A stretch of DNA of 64,000 bases from Brachynemurus nebulosus (Eukaryota > Arthropoda > Insecta > Neuroptera > Myrmeleontidae), in NCBI GenBank assembly GCA_035578155.1, contig JAPWDM010000002.1, positions 35,698,437 through 35,762,436 of the forward strand, read 5' to 3'. The position numbers and the translations under genes were made by a program. Position 1 is the stretch's first letter; every line of letters starts with the position of its first letter. Below are positions 31,847-43,565 of the stretch, one piece after another. The notes beneath the pieces are model-generated. The model saw nothing but the letters and a program-made list of their open reading frames with translations, had not been told where the DNA came from and did not search any database.

Positions 31847-32562
31847 CAGGGTGGGGCAGGGAAACATCCCTACTTTCGAGGTGGCATTGTGAGTAGTGGG
31901 GACATGTTGGAGGAGTGGGGGTAGGTTCGAATGACGCTGTGGCCACGGAATTTTCCGATAGTAGCGCTGTCAGTTGTAGACATGGCTTGGTCGAATGAGC
32001 AACGCGCTTTTGCTGTCGAGACGTATTTTTCTCAGAATAAGTCTATTGTTGCAGTGCAGCGTGCGCTGCGAACTCGTTATCGGATTCCCCCTCGCAACCC
32101 TGTTCCTGACCGCAAATCCATTTTGTTGTGGGTGGAAAACTTCCGTGCATGTGGTAGTGTAGTGAAAAAGAGAGTTGGGGCTCGGAGAACTGTCCGAACT
32201 CCAGAAAACATTGACCGTGTCAGAAGATCGATCTTGCAGTCTCCTAAGCGTTCTGCCCGCAAGCATGCATCCGCCCTTGCATTGTCTAATCGCACTGTGC
32301 GTCGTATTCTCCACGAAGAACTCCACTTCCATCCATACAAGATGGTCATCGTTCAAGAACTCACACAACGGGACTGGCAACAACGAGTACAGGCATGTGA
32401 AACTTTAATTGCTGACTTGCCTCATGATGCACGAGTTTAAAACAAAGTAAGAATTAACTTCCATCTGTACCCTTTTGATGCCACAATAAAGTTTTGTTCT
32501 AACACTTTTCGTTTTTTTTTAATTTACCTTCAAAGTTAGGGATACTTCCCTGCCCCACCCTG
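31847..32562 (+). mobile_element. 716-bp Tc1/mariner-type element with truncated transposase
   Basis: TA-flanked element with TIRs CAGGGTGGGGCAGGGAAACA and TACTTCCCTGCCCCACCCTG, extending inwards through TCCCTA/TAGGGA. Only a 153-residue N-terminal transposase portion remains between them. The TIRs are nearly perfect, so it was mobilised as a deletion derivative, presumably by a full-length relative elsewhere. Confidence 0.9.
31982..32440 (+). CDS. DUF4817-type transposase N-terminus (helix-turn-helix), catalytic part missing
   Basis: The preferred start at 31982 gives MAWSNEQRAFAVETYFSQNK, the usual beginning of this family. It is followed by SIVAVQRALRTRYRI, KSILLWVENFRACGSV, the basic linker KKRVGARRTVRTPENIDRV, and a second helix-turn-helix (SARKHASALALSNRTVRRIL followed by HEELHFHPYKMV). 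The order DUF4817 then second HTH is typical of Tc1/mariner-like transposases of insects. The protein stops at ...CETLIADLPHDARV, before the DDE catalytic domain, so it could bind TIRs but not cut. It could act as a dominant-negative repressor if expressed (inference). The frame is intact. Confidence 0.88.
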   Translation: MAWSNEQRAFAVETYFSQNKSIVAVQRALRTRYRIPPRNPVPDRKSILLWVENFRACGSVVKKRVGARRTVRTPENIDRVRRSILQSPKRSARKHASALALSNRTVRRILHEELHFHPYKMVIVQELTQRDWQQRVQACETLIADLPHDARV

Positions 32563-33919
32563 TACTTTTTTGAATTGAATTTGAATTTATTGATGATTTA
32601 AGGTGCTACAATGTTCTACATTAACATTTGTGTTATCACAATACTAGGATTCCTTTAACTCCTAATGTAGGCAATTTTCTTTAATTTGTTTTTCATCTCT
32701 ATTTACAAAAGAATTTTCTTAATAATTAGGGAAAAAGTTTCAAAAACCCTTTGAATTAATACTTTTTTGAAGCTGCTGTCCGTATTTATATAAGACAAAA
32801 TGATTCCAATTATCTAAAAATATTCGAATTAAATGAAACTTTTTTACGCGCTTTAAGGGGGACCACTAGTGTGACATTTCGAAAAAATTGGAAAATTTCT
32901 TTGCATGTTTCGATAGTCTATACCTTTAAAAATAACATGCTAAAATTTCAAGTGCATATCTCAAATAGTTTTCAGTTACAGCCATCCGAAGAGCGGATTC
33001 TGATTTTCATTGTTAACTTTGAGGTATTGAGAAATGTATGAAGGTTGATAGTTCGGGAGTTTCTGGACGTGGCTGCCAATACATGTTGTGGAGAAGCTAA
33101 TCCTTGGCACGTATAAACGACTAAAGTTTTACTATGACCGTTATAGTGAGTAGGTACATTTTAAATAATTTTAGTAAAAATTCTCAGTGATTAAAACTAA
33201 AAGGTAAAGTAAAGAAAAACTACATTTTTCAAATTTGCTGCAGTTATAACTCGAAGACAAATCATCCGATCGAGCCGATTCTTATTGCAGCTTCTTTTAA
33301 ATTTCTTCGTACCATGAACCTCCAGTTTTCTGATCGAATAAAAAACGTAATTTTTGTGGGTCAAAAATCACCAAATTTTCGCGCAAAATTTGAAACTTTT
33401 TTTAAAAACCACCATTTTGTTAAATTTCAATTTTTTTTTTTTTTAATTGAGCTTCATGGCACGAGCAATACCTTCTAGTTTAATAGACCTTTTCGTTTTT
33501 TTTTTTTGATTTCAGGTACTGTGAAGGTCGCTATCACTACAGCAGTGGAGGAACTTTTTCTTTTGGAGCCTTGGGAGATCGCGAATAACCCACTGAATTT
33601 TCAGTTTTCAGTTAAACAAAATAATCACAACTTCAAATTAAACAAGTTCAAATTAGCCAATATCTTATGTACATACCAATATAAAAAAATCTTTACTAAT
33701 CAATATAATTATGTACAAGATGTACAAATACGTATATTACAATTTTTTAAAAAATTATGTAGGTATGTATAGATATGAAAAATAAGTTATTAGTCGAATT
33801 TTTCAATTGAAAAAATTTGATTTATACAGTCTATACGATAAGAACGGCGAGAGGCAAGAGTAGGGGCGCTATCCGTTTTCGGACCCGTAGAACACGATTA
33901 TGTAGAAAAAAAATATGGC

Positions 33920-33925
<6 letters not shown>
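32563..33925. other. dpr intron with unclassified repeat-like stretch
   Basis: The segment 32860-33480 has locally higher complexity with phrases such as GGGGGACCACTAGTGTGACA. It reads like a dispersed repeat, but no second copy was found in the window. The ORF at 33506-33772 has no recognisable domain. Confidence 0.4.

Positions 33926-34005
<80 letters not shown>
33926..34005. repeat. (TA)n microsatellite, ~40 units
   Basis: Uninterrupted TA dinucleotide run. Any IYIYIY reading frame across it is an artefact. Confidence 0.97.
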
Positions 34006-34007
<2 letters not shown>

Positions 34008-34322
34008 CCGCTACCTTTTAATATGTGTAGGGCCCCCTATGGAAGTTAAGAGCTGAAATTTGGTAAATGGGCCTCATTTCGAGGCCCCTCATACTATCAA
34101 AGTGGGGTTAAATTTTGGGCAAATTTTGGATCCGACCCAACCATTAAGGGGGTGGTAGGGGGCAACAAAACAATACAACTCTTCCAGATCGGTTGGAAAT
34201 TATGTTTCAGTCAACTACAACTTATCCAAAATTCGGCTCCCTTGGATGATTTGGAGGGAGTAGAGGGGGAAAAAAATTTGGCTGGATCTAACACGCCCCC
34301 AGCCCCCAAGAATTAAAGTAGA

Positions 34323-34790
34323 GGGTTGAAATTTGGTGTGTCGATAGAATTCATACCTAAGTCGTGCTTTTTGGAGGTTTTAATATTTTACCCCACCCCC
34401 TCATTTTTAAGCTACAATTTCATGCTTTTTTGACGTTTCGAACTTTGTACCACTCACATAGGTCAATCAGATAGACCTAGTGGGCTGAAATTTTGTACTC
34501 GGATTGAGTTAGTATCAAGGGGGTGCCTTTTGGAGGTCTTAGCTTTTAACCCTTATCCCCACCACTTTTATACAAAAGAACATGATATTTCTTGTTTTTA
34601 ACAGGTTCATTCGGGTCAAAATCTCCCCAAATAAACCCAGAGGGCTGAAATTTTGTGTACAAGTTAAGTTAATATCCAGCCACTGCTTTTTGGAGGTTTC
34701 AACTTTTAACCTTTACCCCCACAATTTTTACACCAATATTTCCTTAATTTTTTTTTAAAACTGTTATGCTCAAAAGAGACAGACGGAATA
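34323..34790 (+). repeat. degenerate ~160-bp tandem repeat, three copies
   Basis: Units start near 34323, 34482 and 34642 with GGGYTGAAATTTTGTGTA-like words. Each continues with a TTTTTGGAGGTTTTAACTTT-like block and an ACCCCCACCACTTTTA-like block. A further, more diverged GAGCTGAAATTTGG start near 34048 suggests the array once extended leftwards. The spacing of 159-160 bp is regular. Confidence 0.75.
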
Positions 34791-35289
34791 CATATTATGC
34801 TAAAAAGAGACAGATCACAATGAAGGCAACGACGGCGTCAGAGATCATCGTCTCATAGACAAGTTGTAGGAATTTTGGATTTTTATTATTTATAAAATAG
34901 AAATTTCAGATTTTTTTTGGAAAGAAAAAATATGAATAGGAATTGAATGCCATTGTTAAATGTATTTTAAATGCATTATTTTTATTCTAAATACAAGTAG
35001 GCGAATAGTAATTTTAAAAGATTTAAAAAAAAATGAATTCACTTTTATAACAAATGAAATAGATACATATTAAGTAATTTAAAAATGTTATTAAAGTCAT
35101 TGTTTATTTGTAAATTAGGAATTTTGATTTTTTTGGAAAGAAAAAATATCTTCATAAAGACCTTCCAGTTTACTATTTAAGGTCCTTTTTTAATATTTAA
35201 AAATAAAACACAAAGGCAATTGGCGGATAAGCATGGGTAGGAATACCCTCGCACGAATTGTGTTGGGTTTTTTCCTGCTAACTGCTATC
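34791..35289. other. dpr intron, no gene recognised
   Basis: AT-rich. Two AAGAAAAAATAT-containing stretches repeat ATTTTGGATTTTTATT-like text near 34873 and 35120. No element edges found. Confidence 0.5.
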
Positions 35290-35450
35290 GGCACAAAATT
35301 GAAGTTTACTGAGATTCAGCCCTTAAAAACTTAAAACCTTTTTTTAAAGCCCCGATGAGGCGGACACTCATCATCAGTTTTGAAACCGCCAAAATGACAA
35401 ATCGCTAGTAGACTTTCTATCACATTTCGCTTGTAAACATTCAATACCGA
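35290..35450 (+). repeat. dispersed repeat family X, copy 1
   Basis: ACAAAATTGAAGTTTACTGA, GATTCAGCCCTTAAAAACTT and CCCCGATGAGGCGGACACTC followed by TTTTGAAACCGCCAAAATGA recur as inverted relatives at 63418-63585. The two copies share order and spacing, so they belong to one family. Confidence 0.7.
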
Positions 35451-36229
35451 AAATGACGGCAAAAATTCGACTTCCGTGATGAGGCCTCGCTGCTCATGGC
35501 GTTTTAATTATTATAATAGTATTCCTTTTTGAGTCAATTATATTAATTGTGCATGTGGCCGGACGAAAATATATATCATAGAAAAAAAAGAATCCTTGGA
35601 CAAAACTGTCACTTTATCAGGTGCAATAAACTTTATTACAGTCCAGATGAAAATGTATATGTGTAGCTCTAACGATCTAATAATATTGCTGTACCCATCT
35701 GTGCAGCTGCACTCAACATTGTTGTACCCATCTCTGCACCCAAGGGGCCAAACTACTATATGATAGTTACCATTCCGGCTGTCGCCAGAATTTTACGTCA
35801 TCAAACTTGGCAGCGAGGCACCCCCAATTTCTATGGTTATATACATATTTACAGTTTGTGTTTGTATGTGTAGTATAGTGGATGTTAGTATGTGTGGTAT
35901 TCGGTATGTATGTAGCGCGAGGTGCAAGGTGGGACTGGATACATACAACAACTATATGTATGTATCTGCCACTATTGATGTAACCACGATGTAACACTCA
36001 ACAGCCACCACTGTGGCCGCCACTTAACAATTATTCTTTACGACGATGGATGACTAGTTAGTAAGCAGTATAAAATGCAGCTTATTGCAACTTTTGGACC
36101 ATACTTTTTAACGAATTTCCATTCTGGCAATTCAGCTATTACAGCAGCTCTTATGGTAAGACCTAAGTCCGGGACTATGATAGAAATTTGTTTTGGAGCC
36201 TCTAGAACCGGAAAATCTGCTTCACTAAA

Positions 36230-36231
<2 letters not shown>
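35451..36231. other. dpr intron, no gene recognised
   Basis: Moderately complex sequence with TGTATGTGTAGTATAG-like GT-rich stretches. A 50-codon open stretch at 36075-36230 (…SGNSAITAALMVRPKSG…) is of uncertain meaning. Confidence 0.4.
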
Positions 36232-36318
<87 letters not shown>

Positions 36319-36460
36319 GAGTGTCTGAGAAATAAGTATTGTCCTTTTAAGCACCCTGTAGACTCTAAAACCACAGGAATTTTTTCGGAATTAACAGTCG
36401 CGTCACCCCTCAAAAGGATAAGAGTTATTTCCTTTGCACCTTGTATATAATAACATACGC

Positions 36461-36516
<56 letters not shown>

Positions 36517-36642
36517 CGTAAAGGAAATAACTCTTATCCTTTTTAGGGGTGACGCGACTGTTCCGAAAAAATTCCGGTGGTTTTAGAGTCTACAGGGTGC
36601 TATGAGCCAGCCCTTAAAAGGACAATACTTCTTTCTCAGACA

Positions 36643-36704
<62 letters not shown>

Positions 36705-36705
36705 A

Positions 36706-36752
<47 letters not shown>
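36232..36752. mobile_element. palindromic MITE embedded in (TA)n tracts (same family as 56.3 kb)
   Basis: Two inverted arms, about 36314-36445 and 36513-36647, share ACAGAGTGTCTGAGAAA, CACCCTGTAGACTCTAAAAC, GTCGCGTCACCCCT and AAAAGGATAAGAGTTATTTC in mirrored order. (TA)n tracts lie outside the left arm (36232-36313), at the centre (36474-36513) and outside the right arm (36660-36752, with a TCTCTC run). The CAGGGTG ends and TA context suggest a Tc1/mariner-derived MITE that has formed a head-to-head pair. Confidence 0.8.
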
Positions 36753-36754
<2 letters not shown>

Positions 36755-37384
36755 GGGAGAGTCTCCTATATTGGACCGAATCAGTTTTAAGCAATTAAAA
36801 GACAGTTAGAATCATCTAACAATAGAAATATTAAACAACATTCGAATTTATTTCTTAGCACGAATTTGGGTAATTGTCAAGTAAGCAGTCTTTGAAAACT
36901 CGCAAATTTATGAAAAATTGTTAAGCCGATGTTAAATTTTCATTACTCACCGTTCGACCAAACATTTAACAGGTAGGTATAACTTTTTCTTTTTATATTT
37001 ATATTTTATCTATGTCATATGTAATTGATTATAACGACATAATCTTAAAAATATGTACATGGATTAGCTGTAGATAACGGTTTTTGTAGAAAAACATTAT
37101 TAAGAACCAATCGGTCCAATTTAGGATACTAGTTTCCTGAATTGGACCAAATGACATAATTTTTTTTACCCAAGGTAGGGTCTTTTTAAAATTCAACTAG
37201 AGACGAATTAATGTTTTCGTTTTAAAGCATAAAGATTGATTAATCAGACAACCAAAAATGATGGCTCTATTTTAATTGGTTTCCTTGTTGCAAACAAAAA
37301 TGGCAAAAGTGGTCCAATATGTGTGTGTGTGTGTGCACGATACTCTCGAACGAAACGTGTAATGCTTATGAAATTTGGTATGCG

Positions 37385-38115
37385 AGCTGGAATCCGAGTT
37401 CGTTAGCCAGACGCGTCGGATGCCCAGAAGTAGGTTTTTCGGCCATTTTTAATGATTTTTTGCAAAATTTGGCTAGAATTCAAAAATGTTTTAAATTTTT
37501 TTTTTACACCATCGGAAAGAGCGTAAAAAATTGCATAAGATAAGCTTTCAAAACATTGTTCTAAGTGAACTAACTTTTGAGAAAAATTAAGAAATTTGTT
37601 TAATTTTTTTTCCATAAATACTTCATCGCTTTAGAAATTCTTTTCTAGATAAATCAAGTACTAGTTAGTTATTCAATATGTATGTATGTGTTATAATACC
37701 AATAACTCTGTTTTAGCTTTTTAAATTAAAATTATCCAGATTTTTTAAGAGTACGTTATAGAAACAAAATTTTTGTATGATGTCCTCCTTTAGAGAGAAA
37801 ATATAATTTATATATATTTGCATACCTAGAATATATAGAATATATATTTGCATACCAAAAAATCGAGAACTATAGTTATGTAATCTAATAATATATTGTT
37901 AAATGGATATATGCTACACTATATGAGATCGATTAGTGTCCAGAGGACCCAAAAGGGCCAAAAATTAACTACAGAACTGATTTTGAAAATTGTTTCACTG
38001 TTAGAAAGCTAAACTATTTTAAATGGATACAGGTCTTAGATGAAATCCGCCAGTGCCCACTATTTGGAAATTCGCTATGTTATACAAATGCTGCGACAGG
38101 GGTATTTATAAATAC
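37385..38115 (+). repeat. dispersed repeat family Y, longest copy
   Basis: Begins GAGTTCGTTAGCCAGACGCG and TCGGATGCCCAGAAGTAGGT. It continues through TTACACCATCGGAAAGAGCG and TTCTAAGTGAACTAACTTTT, and ends with the ATCCGCCAGTGCCCACTATTT / AAATTCGCTATGTTATACAA block. Parts match 30.4, 45.5 (inverted) and 48.8 kb. Confidence 0.75.
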
Positions 38116-39605
38116 GCTTCATCTGTCTCATCTGTGGCTGTACCGGAATAGTCATAAATTAAATACACAGTTTAATTAAATTAGAATCAAAGCAAACAAG
38201 AGATGGTAAAATGGCTTAAAAAAATATATATTTATAAATTGTAAAAAGCCTTAGTATTATATTAAGTTTATTATGCTTGGTATATTTGTTTATATTTAAA
38301 CATAATATGATATTATTAAATTGAATTAAATAATTTCGTTAATAGATTGTTGGTATAGACGTATACACAGGTACCTACATATATTTTGTAGGTTATTCTG
38401 GCTTCTATATTTTAAGATAATTTTTCGTTCACGTGCCGAACAAAGGGCACCGCGCCGCGCCGCCCGTTCTTACTTTGTCATTGCCGTTTCCTGTTAAAAG
38501 CTCTTGGTTTGATATAATCAATTTATGAATATTTATAATACAACATACATACATACAAAACTCTCATGTAGAGTCAGTCACTGCTACACAGTCTACCTAC
38601 GCATTTATATGTATAAGTAGAAGTACCTATACTCATACACGTACGCACTCTACTCCCATATGTACACAAAGTATGTTGGAGGGTGAGAATATACGCGATA
38701 TACGCATTTTGTCAGATCAATATCAACTTGATGAATAACAAAAATAATAATAATAAGTGCTTTCAAAAGTTCCCTTTGTGTCGGTGCGTGTACATACATA
38801 TATATATAGGTACCTATATCCGTTTTTGTCAAATGATCACATACATATTTTCAGTGGCAACTGAGTAAAATGGGTAGTAAACACACAATGTAGTAGGAAC
38901 TAATATAAACTTTTCGTAAAATGTTTCTATATTTTGCAATGGCTAGAACACACCCAAACAAGGTAATTAAAAATGTTAAATAACAACTTAAGATTGTTTT
39001 CTTATGCAGTTTTGAAAGTCCTTGCAATTACAGCGTATTAGGATTCCAAAAAACTGATTAATTTGTATTAAAATCAATGATTTTTGTAAATAAGTTTAAA
39101 CACAGCTAAAAATATCTACCTCTGTCAACAATCCCTAACCTTGATATTTCGAAAACGCGAAAGAATAAGTGAACTATTTAAAAAAAAAAAAAATAAATAA
39201 AAATAAAAATTTTGAAAAAAAGACAAAAATTTTAAATTGTTGCCATTTTCAGATTTTTTTACATTTTTTTTCATTATAGTTTTTATCAAAATGACAACTT
39301 TTCTAAATCAGAATCTTTCTCTTTTTTGTTTCAGATGAACACAAACCCCAAAATCATATCGAGCAACAATACCCATTTTTTATATGGTTACCATTAAATC
39401 GCTATATATCCTTGAGTTTTCATTTTTTTGTATGTAATTTTTTTTTATATAGTTACTCTTTAAATGTCAATAAATAGATATTAAAAAAAATAAGCAGCAA
39501 ACATATTCATTGGTTTTTATGTCACCGAAGGATGACATATTAATCTCGTTGTGTGATTATAGTGCGGGAAAAATTAATAATAATAATAATAATATATAAT
39601 ATAAT
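38116..39605. other. dpr intron, no gene recognised
   Basis: AT-rich. A short GC-rich run (CACCGCGCCGCGCCGCCCG) sits near 38449-38466. Nothing else supportable. Confidence 0.5.
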
Positions 39606-39606
39606 A

Positions 39607-39726
39607 ATTATAGAGTTGTACATGCATATATTGAATAAACGCAAGAGGGCTGTATTTTCACTGTATTATAGAGTTGTACATGCATATATTGAATAAACGC
39701 AAGAGGGCTGTATTCTCACTGTACTT
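39607..39726 (+). repeat. 58-bp tandem duplication
   Basis: TAGAGTTGTACATGCATATA followed by TTGAATAAACGCAAGAGGGC and TGTATTTTCACTGTA occurs twice with a 58-bp period and one mismatch (TTTTCAC versus TTCTCAC). Recent duplication. Confidence 0.9.
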
Positions 39727-40839
39727 AAAAAACCAGCCAAAAAATCATAAATTAACACTTTTACTGGGGTGAAATTACTTAGTGCGTGTCAAAAACACGC
39801 ACTTGACGAATTTTTTTATACTTCTATTTCTAAAAGAAGTTGAAATTATTGCTATCTAGACAAAAATACCCCCTTAAGTTATATTTCCAACGTTTCAAAC
39901 TTAGATTTTGATAAAGAATTGCAAATTGAAAAATAAACAAAATCTGGAACCCTGTTTTGATAGTATTTTTACTAATATAAAAAGTGCAGGTAAATACTGT
40001 TTAATTTTTTCGTATAGAGAGTTAATCGTATTTTTGATAGAAAAAATATGTGTAGAAGACAAAACATAGGTAGAAAAATAAATATACTCCATCTTTATCT
40101 AAAACAAAATAAAACTTTTAAGGTATAGCCGTATAGGGGTACATACACAAGACGGTGTAGATTACATAATACGAACGTGTGTTAGAAAAGGATACATTTG
40201 GATATAAATGTAATGGATCCGTTTATTATAAACGAAAACCTTAGAAATCTTAGAAATATTGTAATACCAATTTCTAATGATTTCGAAGTATTTTTTAAAA
40301 AATATTATATAAATTACCCGGAGCATTTTACTGTATAAATTTCTGCGTGGCGACTGAATTTAAATGATTTAACATAAAAATCTTAATAGTAATACCAGAA
40401 TAATTCAGATTCAAGAAATCGTTGTCTTCGTGAAATCATTACCTATTATAATGTTAATACAAAAAACTTTATCAGACGCCATTGCCTTTTCGTTTTCATA
40501 TCAAATGGGACAATACGAGAAACACGCTTACATAAGTTTTAATTTAAATATGATTGACATTTTCGTGATTAAATTATTTTGGTAAATAAACTGAGTTTTC
40601 AATTTTAAAAATACAACAGATTTTCCTTTTTCAAATGTGAAAATCGCTCATATATTTCTTTTGTAAATATCATTTTATTTTCCCCTTTATAATTTAGATT
40701 AAACGATATAGAAAAAATATAAGAAGATTTTTCGTCTTTTCATCCGTTTGATCTAAAATTCCTTTAATTCCTTATTTAATTTTTTTTTTATAACAAAAGT
40801 AATATCATCCAAATCGTATAGTATAACTGTGTAACTTAC
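39727..40839. other. dpr intron, 5' part
   Basis: Intronic sequence immediately downstream (minus strand) of the dpr exon donor. AT-rich, with no element edges recognised. Confidence 0.5.
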
Positions 40840-41050
40840 CGACGACGGAGAGGTACATTGAATGTCCGATTGGTGGCGTTGTGCTCACTTGACATTCGTA
40901 TATGCCAGAGTCACGTCGTTGTGGATATCGCACCTGTAATATCCATTCCTCGGTTTGTGGATTGTGTATGCAGGAGAATCGTTGATCGGACGTGTATGTG
41001 GACCGACCAACGGTCAGTAAGTGAATGTCCCGATGTCGTATCCAGGACAC
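40840..41050 (-). CDS. dpr: Dpr-family cell-surface Ig protein, exon for second half of Ig domain 1
   Basis: 211-nt internal exon with acceptor TTTTTTTGTTGCAG and donor G|GTAAGT. It encodes VSWIRHRDIHLLTVGRSTYT, SDQRFSCIHNPQTEEWILQV, RYPQRRDSGIYECQVSTTPP and IGHSMYLSVV. VSWIRHRD supplies the strand-C Trp, and RDSGIYEC is the D-x-G-x-Y-x-C strand-F motif. The HRDIHLLTVG and TSDQRF runs are diagnostic of Dpr first Ig domains, which bind DIP partners in neuronal wiring (family knowledge). The exon begins in phase 0 and ends with one extra base that completes Glu with the 23.28 kb exon. Upstream exons (signal peptide, first half of Ig1) were not found within the window. Confidence 0.95.
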
Positions 41051-41451
41051 CTGCAACAAAAAAACACCGAGTAAAATTTAGAAAATATTTTTGTCTTTAA
41101 ATAACCTCAAAAATCATTTTTAAAACATTATGTATTTATAAACGAAGGTAGCATTATTATATGAGAGAAAGTCAAAGTAGACCTTTAATGAAATATACTC
41201 TACATAATATTATTTCCCCGTAATTTAATTTTCTTTCAAGTTACTAAAGAGAATAATAGCGGCAAGAATTTAACCAAATATTAGATGATGTCTCTTGACT
41301 TTCTAATAATAACAAGTAAATTAGAACTAATACAATAATACCCGCCTCAAGAGGAACAAATACATAAAATATATGACAAGCGTATTATATATTTTTCACT
41401 CCGTAAATACATTTAGTATCTTATAATATGCTCGTGTCTCAATACTATAGA

Positions 41452-41654
41452 ATTTGTAACTAATAAACAAATACTTTACTTTGCAAAATATCACTATCAT
41501 TTTTGAAACTGTGACAATATTGTTTCGAACCGTAAGTTCATTTTCAAACAGAATCTGTTTGAAAATGAACTAACGGTTCGAAACAATATTGTCACAGTTT
41601 CAAAAATAAAAGTGGTATTTTGCAAAGTAAAGTATTTGTTTATTAGTTACAAAT
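41452..41654. repeat. 203-bp palindrome in the dpr intron
   Basis: Arms are mirrored about 41553 (AAACAGA-A-TCTGTTT centre), including GTTCATTTTCAAACAG, GTGACAATATTGTTTCGAAC and AATACTTTACTTTGCAAAAT with their inverted copies. Only a few mismatches. It lies 400 bp upstream (minus strand) of the dpr Ig1 exon acceptor and would form a strong intronic hairpin. Confidence 0.9.
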
Positions 41655-43194
41655 ATGGAGTACCATAAAGTAACGCTCATATCTATTAGTACTACAGAAT
41701 TTAATGACCGCCGTTTGATGGACTGATATTAAGTAAATACAAATATAGGTATATCTATTTAAACACACAAGTGAATATAGAAATAATACGTGTAATATAA
41801 AAGCAGTAATTTAGCAATTTGAAATGTTATACTTTGATTCCAGTGTCGAATTAAATCAAAGTTTGTAATAAATTTTTTTTAAGTGGAGATTCCCAAAAAA
41901 AAAATATAAATCGATTTTTTTCTTCATAATTATGTTTCTTAAGGTTTTAAAAACATTCTCCTCAAATTTTATTTAAAAAAAATGAAAAATCAAAAAGTTA
42001 TGGGTATTTTAGTGCACGCACTTTACTATAATTAAATTTAAATAAAAATTTTAAATGCTTTCTTCTCCAAAGTACGTTTTTTGACATGCTTCCTCATGTA
42101 TCTCAAAAAGTATTTGAGATATCGACATAAATTAAAATACATAGGTATTATTCCTCGATACCATCATTTTGGTAGGAACTCGGATCTTTTGGTTGCATAA
42201 TATATTTTCAAAATGACGGCTGTTTATAGTCGAGAAAAAGCGGTGATTTTTGAAAATTTATTTTCAAAATGGGATTTCTCGCTGGTTTTTTTTTATTTTT
42301 TTTTCTTAGATTCTAATTAGTGCCATAACTGTACCTATGTGTATATTTTCAGAAAATTCTTGATTTTTTAATGTTGGTTGACTGGGGACTTCAGAACGCG
42401 AAGAACCATCAAGGATGAAAAATCTCGCAGTGTTAACTTCAAAGCCATTTATACTCAGCTTATTTTTAATTTAAAAAAAAAAATTGTTTGTAATTTCAAG
42501 ACATGTAGAAACAATGTTGTATATTTAATTTTTTAATAAAATATTTATTTGTATAAAAAAAAAAAATAGTAATAATAATAAGCGTCAATTTTTGATGTTT
42601 TTTTGGCAAATCTCCCCTTAAGTTTGATTTTTATTTGAGAATATTATAAATTTATAAAAATAAAATTTCAGGTTTCTTTTTTACAATCAGATAACTCTCT
42701 GTTGACTCGTGCCCCATAAAAAAATCGTAGTGTTAAATTTTGATAATTCTCTCATTTTTGTTTATTGTTTACAAGGGTTATATAGTTATGCTGGGTTATA
42801 AGTTACGAAATATCTTTTAGTTTCTATAAAGTAGACATATAAACAAGATGACTCATTTGTAAACCTACTAAAAGTAATTTTCTCAATTTTCAACCAATTA
42901 ATTGCGTGACACAAAAGACACGAAAAAAAATCAGTCATAGTTCTTTTAATAAGCAAGTAGTGTACCAAAATTCACTGGTTTGAAGCAAATACTTTGTAAA
43001 TGCGAATTATACCCGTTATTATTTCCTATTATTTAAATATTATTTATTTTCTTCTTAAAATTTTCTTCTGATAAAAGTATATTAAAATCTCAGTGGGCCA
43101 TGGAATCTTAGACTGCGATTTTATGTTGATATGGACTTACTGAATCGTTAGGAATTGTAATACCAGAATATGATGGTTTCAAATTGACATTAAG
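41655..43194. other. no gene recognised
   Basis: AT-rich with simple A/T runs. Nothing supportable apart from low-complexity sequence. Confidence 0.5.
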
Positions 43195-43565
43195 AGTTAA
43201 GAACCATTTTGTGAGAGCAGGCCTGGAATTGGCACTGGTCAAAACGGACTAAAAAGTTAATTCAACGTCCATCTTCAAAGAATCCGACGGAAGGTTTATC
43301 CTTGATAGAAATCGAAGAAAAATCCCAACGAGGGTCTTAACAGGGTTTAGTAAAGGAAAGCCTGTTGATATGCTCTTGCACTAGTAAGGGATGATAAATG
43401 CAGATTTTGTTGTATAGGGAAGAAGAAACATCATTACAAATCTTGTCTAAATGTGAAAGTCTCGTACACAGAAAACTTGTGTATCTCAGAGGAAACCTCA
43501 ACCCAAAGAAAGTAGTGCACCCAAAGCAAGCATATAATGTTCCTGAAAACAATATTACTACGTTT
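43195..43565 (+). pseudogene. non-LTR retrotransposon (LINE) 3' coding remnant
   Basis: Broken plus-strand reading shows RVLTGFSKGKPVDMLL, then DKCRFC, then (after a shift) EEETSLQILSKCESLVHRKL followed by VYLRGNLNPKK. The order L-T-G-...-CxxC-EEET-x-L-x-C-x-L is the C-terminal zinc-knuckle region found after RNase H in insect LINEs (for example the Jockey/R1-type 'CRFC-EEE-HLL-C' ending). Frameshifts and in-frame stops show decay. Only the end of the ORF remains. Confidence 0.75.

Noticed and set aside
32175..32408. ORFs overlapping the transposase fragment in other frames
   Set aside because: Shadows of the DUF4817-type coding frame with no family features.
33506..33772. 88-codon plus-strand ORF
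   Set aside because: The first 30 residues look mixed, but the rest is AT-rich low complexity. No domain and no promoter.
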